64,000 bases of DNA from Bacillota bacterium (GTDB lineage: Bacteria > Bacillota > Clostridia > Christensenellales > SZUA-584). The position numbers and the translations under genes were made by a program. Below the pieces are notes generated by a model. It was not told the DNA's origin, did not search any database, and worked only from the letters and a program-made list of their open reading frames with translations. The stretch lies in contig JAEWTL010000062.1 of NCBI GenBank assembly GCA_023459495.1, forward strand, positions 62,001-126,000. Reading direction: 5' to 3'. Below, piece after piece: positions 8,119 through 16,918 of this stretch (the first letter of the stretch is position 1; each line of letters opens with the position of its first letter).

Positions 8119-8337
8119 CGCCACCCTGCAATTCTACTGTATCCCTTATTTTATCATCTATTCGTGTGATATAAAAGCATACGCAGCGACCGGCTGACGT
8201 CGGAAAACGCATTCTGCCCGAACTTCAAGGGAAGCGCTTTGACATGATTATAAACCACCTGCTGGTTAACGTATTGTACATTCTTTATATTTTTAGTATT
8301 ATATTGATCGCACACAAAAGCCTGTTCGTCAGTACGC

Positions 8338-8366
8338 TTGACCCGAACCGTTCATTTTGCTATACT
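8338..8366 (+). promoter_or_regulatory. Promoter of tRNA-Ser
   Basis: TTGACC (8338-8343) and TATACT (8361-8366) are separated by 17 bases; the tRNA begins 12 bases after the -10. Confidence 0.8.
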
Positions 8367-8377
8367 GACGATGTTTT

Positions 8378-8465
<88 letters not shown>

Positions 8466-8468
<3 letters not shown>

Positions 8469-8979
8469 TGATCCAAACTTTTTGGATCACTGTGACGCAA
8501 GAACCATAACTTTGCCAAACGGCAAGGTTATGGTTCCATTTTCGGAAGGCAAGCTTATAGTTCCACCGCAGGAATCAAAGAATGAGCCTTTTTTCTTTGC
8601 AAGATTTCAACTTAAGGACTTCCAAAGATCAAAAAATGGCTTCTCCCTCAAACTAACCGTGGAAGGCAATAGTTTCCAATATTCCCGATTTAGCGGGGCA
8701 CCGAGTTTCTTGATGTTTATAATAGCCTTCCTTACTTCTTCAAGTCCGTCAGCTACAGGAGAACAGAGCGCTGGTTATTGCCAATCCGCCATTCACTCTT
8801 GACTTACACGAGGCAGAAAAGTCACTGGAAAAGTGCTCACATTGGATGCCGACACGTATATCTGCTATTGAGCGTTATCTGCTTTCCATCCCCACTCCCG
8901 CCTTCGCAGAAATATCAGCGGCAAACCAAACGCCGTGTGTGACTATTACTTATTTTAACCTATATATCCGTATGTGAAC
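8466..8979. other. Gene-free stretch with hairpins and possible gene debris
   Basis: No credible intact gene. The plus-strand frame running through the tRNA is not a gene. On the minus strand a 50-residue stop-terminated stretch around 8605-8760 (with DGLEEVRKA and NIKKLGAPLNREYW) looks protein-like and may be the tail of a decayed gene I cannot name. A 16-bp-stem hairpin sits at 8501-8536 and a smaller one (GATCCAAA/TTTGGATC) at 8470-8488. Confidence 0.4.
8501..8536. repeat. Long hairpin with adjacent partial third copy
   Basis: GAACCATAACTTTGCC (8501-8516) and GGCAAGGTTATGGTTC (8521-8536) form a 16-bp stem with one G-T pair and a 4-base loop. A third, direct copy GGCAAGCTTATAGTTCC lies at 8548-8564 with two differences. 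No T run follows, so it is not a normal terminator. Confidence 0.75.
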
Positions 8980-9990
8980 TTATTCCACAGAATTCTGGTG
9001 GCATAGCTCCCTGTATTTATCGATTATAAATTCCGCACGCTGTTTGTAGGTATGGTTCTGCACACTGAGCACAGCATTTTTCCGCATTTGCCGCCACTCA
9101 TCCGGATGGTCCTTGTAATAGCGTACCAGTTCGAGCGTCTGCTCCGGCGAAGATGACACTGCAAGGTCCCGACCCGGGACAAACAGTTTTCTGATTTCAC
9201 TGTTATCGGCAGACAGCGCGAACCCGCCTGATCCCAGTATCTCGAATGTGCGCTTGGTGATGGTATGCTCATGATTCTGCGTAACAAGGTTTACAAAACT
9301 GCTGTTGTATGCAGCGCAGGTTCTTTCATAGGGCATATAACCATGAAAGTTTGATGCCGGAACATCGATATTAAACCATTCCTTGAGCAGCGCACCGTAG
9401 CCTCGGTCTCCGTAAAAATTTATAGTGTATCCGTTTTGAAGCAGCGGCTTTACCAATATCTCTACTGATCTATATCTGAAATGATCCGGGAAAAATTTTG
9501 CATACCCGTAATAAGAGTTCCCCACGAGGTTAATATAATAATGGTCGTTTTCATAACCCTCCATCGGGCGATGCGAAACAGGGCTGTAAGCATAATGCAT
9601 TAATTCCGACAAGAATCCTTTTTGTCGGATATATTCCCGCATCTCAGGGCACATGGTCAATACCATATCTGGTTTCGATTTGTATATGAGGTCCATTTCA
9701 ATACCGTCACCCGAAACAGAAATGTACCTTGTGCTTGAAATGCCGTCGGTATCCCAGTGAATATATTTATATTGCGGTGACTGTCTGGAGCCAATATAGT
9801 CCAGCACCTCCTTTTTAAATTCGAGCGGCGCTCCCATTGTCATAAGCAAATCTGCTTCCGTATTACTCAATATCTCCTTTATCTCTGCTTTAGTAGACGC
9901 ATTAATGATTTCTGCGCTGTGTCCGGCTTGGTTAAACCCCCACGCCATATCCACTGTAAACATACGATGTCCAAACAATAGTACTTTCAT
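8980..9990 (-). CDS. CgeB-like glycosyltransferase
   Basis: 336-residue cytoplasmic protein resembling CgeB/spore-maturation type GT-B glycosyltransferases. The N-terminal half starts KVLLFGHRMF and contains DLLMTMGAPLEF and YIHWDTDGI; the C-terminal half has VGNSYYGY near 172, NFYGDRGYG near 213, the conserved NLVTQNHEHTITKRTFEILGSGGF (shown here in part: TKRTFEILGSGGF, about 265-277) and a final HTYKQRAEFI. CgeB proteins act on the outer layer of spores in Bacillus; here a role in decorating spore or cell-surface glycans is inferred. The start is preceded by AAAGGA but at an unusually long distance of 14 bases. A paralogue lies at the other end of the cluster (16919-17911). Confidence 0.78.
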   Translation of the reverse strand: MKVLLFGHRMFTVDMAWGFNQAGHSAEIINASTKAEIKEILSNTEADLLMTMGAPLEFKKEVLDYIGSRQSPQYKYIHWDTDGISSTRYISVSGDGIEMDLIYKSKPDMVLTMCPEMREYIRQKGFLSELMHYAYSPVSHRPMEGYENDHYYINLVGNSYYGYAKFFPDHFRYRSVEILVKPLLQNGYTINFYGDRGYGALLKEWFNIDVPASNFHGYMPYERTCAAYNSSFVNLVTQNHEHTITKRTFEILGSGGFALSADNSEIRKLFVPGRDLAVSSSPEQTLELVRYYKDHPDEWRQMRKNAVLSVQNHTYKQRAEFIIDKYRELCHQNSVE

Positions 9991-10021
9991 CTATCAAGCA
10001 TATCCTTTCGTTTGTCGTAAG

Positions 10022-10861
10022 TTATTTAGCTAAGAATTTGTACTGCTTCGCGAAGAACAGCCGATGCCACTCACTCTCATGAATGGATGCCAGCGCCTTT
10101 AGGCCCATCGCGCCGTATTGACGCACGAGTCCGTTGAAATTATCAAAAACGTTTCCACTCATATCCAGCCTCTGACCTGCCACCGCGTGATAAACAACAG
10201 AATTGTAGTTGATCAGAGGGTGCCAACTCCTTTTCGTTCCGTAGTAGTAGTAGTAGCCCAGCAGCATGCTGTCATCCTCATAACACTGGCGTCCTTTTAA
10301 AAACGCTACGTTGTATCCACCTGTCACCTTTAATATTGCGGATACGTGCACACAGGGACAGGTAAATCCCCGAATCACCTGATCTGTTCTTAATCCAGCC
10401 AGAAAATCGTCATTACCGTGACTACCTTCGAGTATTGTAACCGTCCTGTTTAAAAACGGCATGCTCCCATTCTGGTCTACAATACCGCAGCTGATCAGCG
10501 GCTCCTCGTTGCTTTCCAGATATTCCACCAACGGATCCTCCCAATGCCATGTAAACACCATATCCGGGTGGATCTCACTGATATATTGCGTATCGGATAA
10601 ATTCTGCCAGATGTATTCAAAGCACTTCTGCCGCCCCGCCGCCGTCCCGACGTTCACGCCTTCTCCGATAACATGGGTTTCAAGATTATACTGTTTCAGT
10701 TCCTCCTTAAGCTTGTCGCCGCCTATGCCGCCCTGATTATAGATAACAACCGTTTTATACGTGCTCTTTTCCAGCGACTTCAAGCAAGCTGACGCCATTG
10801 CGCTGTCCTCTTTTTCCTTTCCTTCCCGTAGAAGAAATAGCAGTGTGTGCACCAGCTTCAT
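10022..10861 (-). CDS. Putative GT2-like (GT-A fold) glycosyltransferase
   Basis: 279 residues. The N-terminus (VHTLLFLL, then KTVVIYNQGG near residue 36) and the segment SEIHPDMVFTWHWEDP near 94-109 resemble the nucleotide-sugar binding core of GT-A enzymes, with H-P-D in place of the usual DxD. A late CYEDDSMLLGYYYYYGTKR stretch near 192 matches the acceptor-side acidic motif of GT2 enzymes. No membrane segments are seen. The start overlaps the capG stop by four bases, so it is translated with the UDP-FucNAc pathway genes and could be the enzyme that uses that sugar. Family assignment is tentative. Confidence 0.6.
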   Translation of the reverse strand: MKLVHTLLFLLREGKEKEDSAMASACLKSLEKSTYKTVVIYNQGGIGGDKLKEELKQYNLETHVIGEGVNVGTAAGRQKCFEYIWQNLSDTQYISEIHPDMVFTWHWEDPLVEYLESNEEPLISCGIVDQNGSMPFLNRTVTILEGSHGNDDFLAGLRTDQVIRGFTCPCVHVSAILKVTGGYNVAFLKGRQCYEDDSMLLGYYYYYGTKRSWHPLINYNSVVYHAVAGQRLDMSGNVFDNFNGLVRQYGAMGLKALASIHESEWHRLFFAKQYKFLAK

Positions 10862-12042
10862 TCTTTGTTCTCTCCTTTATTGGGAGCAAGGTGTGCGGCC
10901 AAGGCTTCATAGTCCGTCGCCTTCCTCCATGTATTGCGGGTTATGAGCTTTGTATAGCTCTGGACGATCCTGACCACCTTGGCGGACACGTTGGCATCAG
11001 TATAATCCTTAACTTGTGCCACTGGTTCTTTGTTGGCACGCATCGATATTGCCAGCTCAATAGCCTGCAGCAGGTCCTTCTCCGCAGTTCCTGCAATCAC
11101 GATCGTTCCTGCATCCAGCGCTTCGGGGCGCTCCGTAGACGTTCTGAGCAGAACGGCGGCAAACCCCAGCATCGCACTCTCTTCCGACAGCGTACCGCTG
11201 TCTGACAGCACGCAGAACGCATCTGTCTGAAGACGGCAATAATCGGAAAATCCAAACGGTTCCATACGCTTCACCAGCGGATGAAACACAAAGCCCCGGC
11301 TCTCAATCTGCCGGAAGCTGCGCGGATGCACCGAGAATATCACCGGCATCTGATACCTCTCCGCCGCCGCATTCACCGCATTCATGAGCGACAGGAAAGC
11401 TTCTTCGTTGTCAATATTCTCCTCACGGTGCGCGGATACCAGCAAATATTCACCCGGTTTCACGCCCAGCCGGTCGGGCGCACGGCTCGCAGAGATTGCC
11501 TCAGCCTGATTTTGCAGCACCTCCCGCATCGGCGACCCCGTCACAAAGATGCTGTCCTTTGCAAGCCCTTCGGCCAGAAGATACCGCCGGGCATGTTCGG
11601 TATAGGCCAAATTGATGTCCGCCACGTGATCCACGATGTGGCGGTTGATCTCCTCAGGTACGTTGAAGTCGAAGCAGCGGTTGCCCGCCTCCATATGGAA
11701 AATGGGTATCTTCAAGCGTTTAGCGGGTATCACGCACAGCGCGGAGTTGGTGTCGCCCAGCACCACCAGCGCGTCAGGCTTTTCCTCCCGCATCAGGTCA
11801 TACGTTGACGCAATGATATTACCCATCGTTTTTCCAAGGCTCTGCCCCGCGCATTCCAAGCAGTAATCCGGCGTGCGCAGCCCCAAGTCCTCAAAAAAAA
11901 CGCCGGTTAAGCTGTAAGCCCAGTTCTGGCCCGTATGCACCAGCACATGCTCAAAATAACGGTCAAACGCTTTGATGCAGGCAGACAGCCGGATGATTTC
12001 GGGCCGTGTGCCAATGACGGTCATCACCTTCAGTTTGTTCAT
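10858..12042 (-). CDS. capG: UDP-N-acetylglucosamine 2-epimerase family, CapG/FnlC-like
   Basis: 394-residue GT-B-fold epimerase of the non-hydrolysing WecB family. KVMTVIGTRPEIIRL at the N-terminus, HTGQNW near 37, DTNSALCVIPAKR near 96, HMEAGNRCFDFNVPEEINR near 110 and the late SDSGTLSEES near 280 are the family landmarks. Because it follows CapE and CapF homologues, the most probable reaction is the last step of UDP-N-acetyl-L-fucosamine synthesis (2-epimerisation of the L-talose intermediate) rather than UDP-ManNAc formation. Start taken at ATG 12042 behind GGGAGAGG; an ATG five codons upstream is less well placed. Twenty bases separate it from capF. Confidence 0.88.
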   Translation of the reverse strand: MNKLKVMTVIGTRPEIIRLSACIKAFDRYFEHVLVHTGQNWAYSLTGVFFEDLGLRTPDYCLECAGQSLGKTMGNIIASTYDLMREEKPDALVVLGDTNSALCVIPAKRLKIPIFHMEAGNRCFDFNVPEEINRHIVDHVADINLAYTEHARRYLLAEGLAKDSIFVTGSPMREVLQNQAEAISASRAPDRLGVKPGEYLLVSAHREENIDNEEAFLSLMNAVNAAAERYQMPVIFSVHPRSFRQIESRGFVFHPLVKRMEPFGFSDYCRLQTDAFCVLSDSGTLSEESAMLGFAAVLLRTSTERPEALDAGTIVIAGTAEKDLLQAIELAISMRANKEPVAQVKDYTDANVSAKVVRIVQSYTKLITRNTWRKATDYEALAAHLAPNKGENKE

Positions 12043-12062
12043 TCGCCTCTCCCGCATGCCGC

Positions 12063-13172
12063 TCAGTCGTCCATCTTGGCGGCATATGTGTCCGGCCTAT
12101 TCGGGTCGAACACCTCACTGGCCCATATCAGCATCAACATGTCGTCCGTACCTGTGTTTGTCACATCATGAATATATCCCGGAGGTATCGTCACCGCCTG
12201 CGGCTCTTGTGCCGATACGGCGTATTCGCGTATAGAGTCTCCTCCCAGCTTTTTCAGACGTATCACGCCTTCACCGCCTACTACGAAAAAAGTTTCTGTC
12301 TTTGTCTGGTGCCAATGGCCGCCTTTGGTCACACCCGGCCTTGCGGTGTTTACGGATACCTGCCCCCCTGATAGCGACTTGACACACTCCGCAAATGAGC
12401 CGCGTTCATCACGATGTAGCGCCAGCGGCTGCGCCAGCGTGTCCTCGGGCAGATACGTCAGATAAGTGGCAAACAGCCGCCGGGTTAACTTGTCACCCAT
12501 GTTGGGTACAAACAGCCGCGGCTGGTTGTAAAACGCTTCAATCATCTGCGCCAGATGACCCACTGACACATGATGTGTACCGGGCACAGCGCAGTATTCG
12601 CCCGGCTTTTGCGCACAGCCGTGCAGCGCACCTGTAAATGCCGTCACCACATCATCAATGTACGCCAGCTCAATCACCGCATCCGGATCATCAACGCGCA
12701 ATGGCAGCCCTCGCGCGGCATTATAGCAGAACGTGGCCACCACGCTGTTATAGTGCGGTGCGCACCATTTTCCAAACACGCCGGGCAGTCGGTAGACATA
12801 GACCGGAGCGCCTGTTGCCGCCCCGTAATCGAACACCAGAGACTCCGCACGTTTCTTGCTTCTGCCATATGCGTTATTGAAGCGCGCCTGCACAGACGAG
12901 GACATCAGCACCGGAGCATGGTTACGCTGCCGCCTCAGGCTCTCCAGCAACTGTGCCGTAAAAGAAGCGTTGTCTTCAAATCCCGACTCATCCGGAGGTC
13001 TGTTCACACCGGCCAGGTGAAACACAAAGTCGCATTCGCCTGCGTATGCATCCAGCAGCGCTGGGTCAGTATCTTTATTAAACCGCAGCAGCTCACCCAA
13101 CCCGTTGGCTTCGATGTGCGCACACAGGTTTTTACCGATAAAACCGTTTGCACCTGTAACCAACAGTTTCAT
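12063..13172 (-). CDS. capF: CapF-like bifunctional UDP-sugar reductase (SDR plus cupin)
   Basis: 369 residues in two domains. Residues 1-245 are a short-chain dehydrogenase/reductase: NAD(P) site TGANGFIG (7-14), HLAGVNRP near 52, and the Y-x-x-x-K pair in NAYGRSK near 99. Residues 255-369 are a cupin with the metal histidines in GGHWHQTKTETFF and a late IPPGYIHDVTNTG. This domain order is specific to CapF/FnlB, which reduces the 4-keto intermediate made by CapE (the cupin domain epimerises at C3). The start overlaps the capE stop by four bases (ATGA), so the two are coupled. Cytoplasmic; product feeds CapG. Confidence 0.92.
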   Translation of the reverse strand: MKLLVTGANGFIGKNLCAHIEANGLGELLRFNKDTDPALLDAYAGECDFVFHLAGVNRPPDESGFEDNASFTAQLLESLRRQRNHAPVLMSSSVQARFNNAYGRSKKRAESLVFDYGAATGAPVYVYRLPGVFGKWCAPHYNSVVATFCYNAARGLPLRVDDPDAVIELAYIDDVVTAFTGALHGCAQKPGEYCAVPGTHHVSVGHLAQMIEAFYNQPRLFVPNMGDKLTRRLFATYLTYLPEDTLAQPLALHRDERGSFAECVKSLSGGQVSVNTARPGVTKGGHWHQTKTETFFVVGGEGVIRLKKLGGDSIREYAVSAQEPQAVTIPPGYIHDVTNTGTDDMLMLIWASEVFDPNRPDTYAAKMDD

Positions 13173-14200
13173 TTCTGCCTCCAGCCCGATAGCTCATTCG
13201 CTACATGTTCACAGCCCAACAGCGTTTGCTCCAGCTCCGCTGCAGTCAGGCGGTGCGTATTGTTCGAATTGTACTCCTCCATATCGGCGACTTGACGGTT
13301 CCCGCTGCTAAAATATTTGGCGTAGTTTAAATCGCTGGTATCCGCTGGCACCTGGAAGAAGTCTCCCATATCGATGGCAGCTGCCCGCTCTTCCCGCGTC
13401 AGCAGTGTCTCGTGTATCTTCTCGCCCATCCTCACGCCGATTATCTTCACCTCGTTGTCCACTCCAAACATTGTTTTGAGCCCCTGTGCCAGTTCCCCGA
13501 TGGTGCTGGCGGGAGACTTTTTCACCATCAGGTCTCCCGGTTGAGCATGCTCAAATGCAAACAGCACAAGATCGATAGCCTCCTCCAGGTTCATCAGAAA
13601 GCGCGTCATACCGGGATCGGTCAGCGTCAGCGGCTCACCTGCTTTTATCTGGTCGATAAAGAGCGGTATCACCGACCCGCGCGACGCCATCACGTTGCCG
13701 TAGCGCGTACCGCAGATGAGCGTGTTGCGGCTGGTGCGTGATTTGGCGATGAACGTCTTTTCCATCAGCGCCTTGGACATGCCCATCGCGTTAATGGGAT
13801 ACACTGCCTTATCGGTGGACAGGCAAACCACCTTACGTACACGCGCCTCAATGGCCGCCGACAGTACGTTCTCCGTACCCAGCACGTTGGTCTTCACAGC
13901 CTCCATGGGAAAGAACTCGCAGCTGGGCACCTGCTTCAACGCCGCTGCATGGAAAATATAATCCGCTCCAACAACAGCTGCTCTCACACTGGTAATGTCG
14001 CGAACATCACCGATCATAAACTTCAGCTTAGACCTCCCAAAAGCTTTTCGCATATCATCCTGCTTCTTTTCATCACGGGAGAATATGCGTATCTCTCCAA
14101 TATCCGTATCAATAAAGCGTTTCACCACGGCATTGCCGAACGACCCCGTTCCACCCGTGATCAGCAGTGTTTTGTCTTTGAACATATCTGTTAATGCCAT
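13169..14200 (-). CDS. capE: CapE-like UDP-N-acetylglucosamine 4,6-dehydratase/5-epimerase
   Basis: 343-residue SDR enzyme of the polysaccharide-biosynthesis (CapD/CapE/FnlA) group. GGTGSFGNA near 16-24 binds the nucleotide, HAAALKQVPSCEF near 84, and the active-site segment reads INAMGMSKALMEK with Met in place of the usual Tyr, a known trait of the CapE type. TRYGNVMASRGSV near 170 is the family strand. It catalyses the first step from UDP-GlcNAc to UDP-L-FucNAc. The first gene of capE-capF-capG-GT. Two starts are possible (14200 or an ATG five codons later); AAGG is not ideally spaced for either. Confidence 0.92.
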   Translation of the reverse strand: MALTDMFKDKTLLITGGTGSFGNAVVKRFIDTDIGEIRIFSRDEKKQDDMRKAFGRSKLKFMIGDVRDITSVRAAVVGADYIFHAAALKQVPSCEFFPMEAVKTNVLGTENVLSAAIEARVRKVVCLSTDKAVYPINAMGMSKALMEKTFIAKSRTSRNTLICGTRYGNVMASRGSVIPLFIDQIKAGEPLTLTDPGMTRFLMNLEEAIDLVLFAFEHAQPGDLMVKKSPASTIGELAQGLKTMFGVDNEVKIIGVRMGEKIHETLLTREERAAAIDMGDFFQVPADTSDLNYAKYFSSGNRQVADMEEYNSNNTHRLTAAELEQTLLGCEHVANELSGWRQK

Positions 14201-14480
14201 CCTTCAAATAGCCCAAACGTATCAGGTTCAAGCTCAATACTACATTGTATTCACAGGGGTTGGCTGGGGTTATTTGTCCGTCAAAAATGAATAGGCGGTT
14301 AATTAATAACTTTGATTAGCTGGCCTAAATGACTCCCTGCCACAGGCACTAACACGACAGTGAGAAACAAACATATTAAAAATTGACACGGCACCAGAGA
14401 ATATGGCCGTACAAATCCCAACTTAAAGAAAGCGCGATAAACTACATTCACATCTTCATTAGTAAAAGCAGCTACCAATC

Positions 14481-15608
14481 TTATTTCTGCGCATTTTCCG
14501 CAGCCATAGCAGAAATGTGTTGCTGCGCCAACTTATCTTCAATCATCTTGAGATTATTCATGAGCCGCTGGTTACCCGGACAAAACTTGAGCGCCTCTCG
14601 CGCGTGGACTGCAGCCCGCTCAAACATGCCCAACCTGTAGCAGGCAATTGCACCCAGATCGTTTGGCGTGTGGTCCCACGCCAGCCCCGCGTTCACAAAG
14701 GTTTTTGAGCGATCCTTAATCTTCAGAGCTTGTTCCACCATACAGAATGTCAATGGCCAGTCATGCAGAAGATAGCCCATTTTAGCAAACTCCACAAACG
14801 CGTCGCGCATATGCGGTGCTTCAGCGATTGCCCTGTAATACCACGCATAGGCTTCCTGCGTGCGGTTCAGTCTGAAAGCGCTGATGGCCATCCAACGCAT
14901 GGCCGCGCAGCGTTCCTCGTTCCATGTGGACGTTGGCAGCTTGATATATTTTTTCAGCGTATCAATACACTTTTCCCACTCGCCTTTGTACATATATTCG
15001 CGGCCCAGATAGTAGTGCATACGGCTGCAATCCGGGTTTTCCTCCACTGCCATCTCCAACAGCGGGAGGTATGACCCGCGGGACTTGCTGTTGTCCGGAT
15101 AATGGTTCAACACCACACCATCCAGAAACACCGTTATTTGAGGCTCTTGCTTTAGCCAGCACAGCCATTCGTGGATGGGATAATGCCATTTGAAGCCCTC
15201 GCGCGAATGGATTTTGGAATAGTGGAACTGCACATATGGCGTACCGTCCGTGTTCAAAGCCCAGTTGTACAGATATTTGCCCGTGTTGGTGTCACTCTGC
15301 CATTTCTGCTCAATGACGTCGCGCCAGCCCGGCTCGAACAGCTCATCCAAGTCCGTGCAGACGCAGATGTCCGCAGTTTTGGGTACATGGTCCAGCGAGA
15401 TGTTGCGCGCTACATCGAATCGCCATGGCTTCACCTCGTTTACATACACCACCGCGCCCCGCTCACGCAGCTTTTCCACCGTGCCGTCTGTCGAGCCGGT
15501 GTCCGTGACAACGATCATATCCGCTTCGCTCATCGAGTCCATCCACCGGTCCACGAACTTTTCTTCATTTTTGCATATGGCATAAACGCAAACCTTGTAT
15601 TTGCCCAC
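14481..15608 (-). CDS. GT2 glycosyltransferase with TPR-like C-terminus
   Basis: 375 residues. The N-terminal 200 residues are a GT-A glycosyltransferase domain: YKVCVYAICKNEEKFVDRWM at the start (motif ICKNEE), TDTGSTDGT near 37, and the metal-binding CTDLDELFEPGW near 88. The C-terminal 170 residues form helical repeats (HYYLGREYMYKGEWEKC, FVEFAKMGYLLHD, ACYRLGMFERAA) of TPR type. Such enzymes glycosylate proteins or build surface glycans. GTG start at 15608 behind a GGGGG run, two bases after its tandem paralogue (15611-16714). About half the residues appear shared with that copy, so the pair arose by duplication. Confidence 0.82.
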   Translation of the reverse strand: MGKYKVCVYAICKNEEKFVDRWMDSMSEADMIVVTDTGSTDGTVEKLRERGAVVYVNEVKPWRFDVARNISLDHVPKTADICVCTDLDELFEPGWRDVIEQKWQSDTNTGKYLYNWALNTDGTPYVQFHYSKIHSREGFKWHYPIHEWLCWLKQEPQITVFLDGVVLNHYPDNSKSRGSYLPLLEMAVEENPDCSRMHYYLGREYMYKGEWEKCIDTLKKYIKLPTSTWNEERCAAMRWMAISAFRLNRTQEAYAWYYRAIAEAPHMRDAFVEFAKMGYLLHDWPLTFCMVEQALKIKDRSKTFVNAGLAWDHTPNDLGAIACYRLGMFERAAVHAREALKFCPGNQRLMNNLKMIEDKLAQQHISAMAAENAQK

Positions 15609-15610
15609 AG

Positions 15611-16714
15611 TTATTCCCCCGCTTTTTTCTCGTCCAGTTTAATCCGAATCAGTTCGAGATTGTGCTTCAGCCGTGCTTTGTCCGGCGCTATATCACAGGC
15701 TGTCTGCGCATAGCTGTAAGACTTCTCGTATAACCCCAGTCGGTAGCACGCGATGGCCCCCAAGTCGTAGAAGCTGTAACCCCACGAGTTGGGGTCATGC
15801 AGATAACTGCCTGATTTTTGAGTAATGGCAAGCCCCTTTTCCACCATTAAAAATGTCAACGGCCAGTCGTTCTCCGTATAAGCCAGCGTGGCGAGCTGCA
15901 AATATGGCTCCCGCACACGCGGACATTCGGCGACTGCCCTGAAAAGCCACTGCCGTGCCTGATTCCTGTCACCCTTGCCTTGGTAGCTTTTTGCAATATA
16001 CCGCATGGACGCGCAGCGTTCCTCATCCCACCCTGCTGACGGCAAAGACAGATGCCGCTTTAGCTCTGCGATACACTTATCATGCAAGCCGCAATACATG
16101 TATTCCCGTCCCAACCAGAACGACGTCCTGTCGTCATCCGGGTTTTCCTGTGCGGACAGCTCCAGCAGCGGCAGATACTGCGACCTTGGCTTTGAATTGT
16201 CCGGATAGTGGTTCAGTACCATTCCGGGCACCCATACCGATACATCAGGGTCGTCTCCGCTATACGCCAGCACCTCATGCACCGGATGCACCCAGCGGAA
16301 ACCATGCCGTCTATGCACCTTCTCCATTGCGTACTGTTTGTTTGGCGTGCCATCACTGTTGTAGCTCCATGTGAACAGGTAGCGGGCGCGTGTATGCTGC
16401 GGCTGCCACATCGTCTCCAGCTTCTGCCGCCAGCCCGGCTCAAATATCTCATCCAGATCGTTGGAGACACAGATGTCAACATCCTCAGGTATATGGTCCA
16501 TCGCTTTATTCCGTGCGCGGTCGAACCGCCACGGGCTGGTGATGTCCACATACACCATCGCACCCCGGGCACGCAGCTTATCCACCGTTCCATCAGTTGA
16601 ACCAGTATCGGATACCACCACGATATCCGCCTCACTTACGGCATCCATCCACCGGTCTACAAACTTCTCTTCATTCTTGCAAATGGCGTAAACGCAGATC
16701 TTATATTTATTCAT
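15611..16714 (-). CDS. GT2 glycosyltransferase with TPR-like C-terminus, tandem copy
   Basis: 367-residue paralogue of the following gene. Conserved landmarks are ICKNEEKFVDRWMDA, SDTGSTDGT, SNDLDEIFEPGW (DxD metal site near 90), LNHYPDNSKPRSQYLPLLEL near 167 and WLGREYMYCGLHDKC in the repeat region. Differences concentrate in the acceptor-facing part (residues 120-160), which fits two enzymes adding different sugars in sequence. GGAG lies nine bases before the ATG. Cytoplasmic; expected to use UDP-sugars, one candidate being UDP-L-FucNAc made by the capEFG genes downstream. Confidence 0.82.
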   Translation of the reverse strand: MNKYKICVYAICKNEEKFVDRWMDAVSEADIVVVSDTGSTDGTVDKLRARGAMVYVDITSPWRFDRARNKAMDHIPEDVDICVSNDLDEIFEPGWRQKLETMWQPQHTRARYLFTWSYNSDGTPNKQYAMEKVHRRHGFRWVHPVHEVLAYSGDDPDVSVWVPGMVLNHYPDNSKPRSQYLPLLELSAQENPDDDRTSFWLGREYMYCGLHDKCIAELKRHLSLPSAGWDEERCASMRYIAKSYQGKGDRNQARQWLFRAVAECPRVREPYLQLATLAYTENDWPLTFLMVEKGLAITQKSGSYLHDPNSWGYSFYDLGAIACYRLGLYEKSYSYAQTACDIAPDKARLKHNLELIRIKLDEKKAGE

Positions 16715-16918
16715 TAATCATGACTCCGAAAGGGGTTTATAGTTAAATATATGCGCTTTGAAGAACTGCGGTGATATATGCAGTTATAGATATCGTGCTA
16801 TGGAATCTAGTAATTAACAAAACCAAGACTGAACAACAGACGGTGCAGACCTGGTTCATTCAAATAATCAGGTGCTGATACAGTCAATTGTGATACGGAT
16901 GAGTGGCAACTCATAAAA

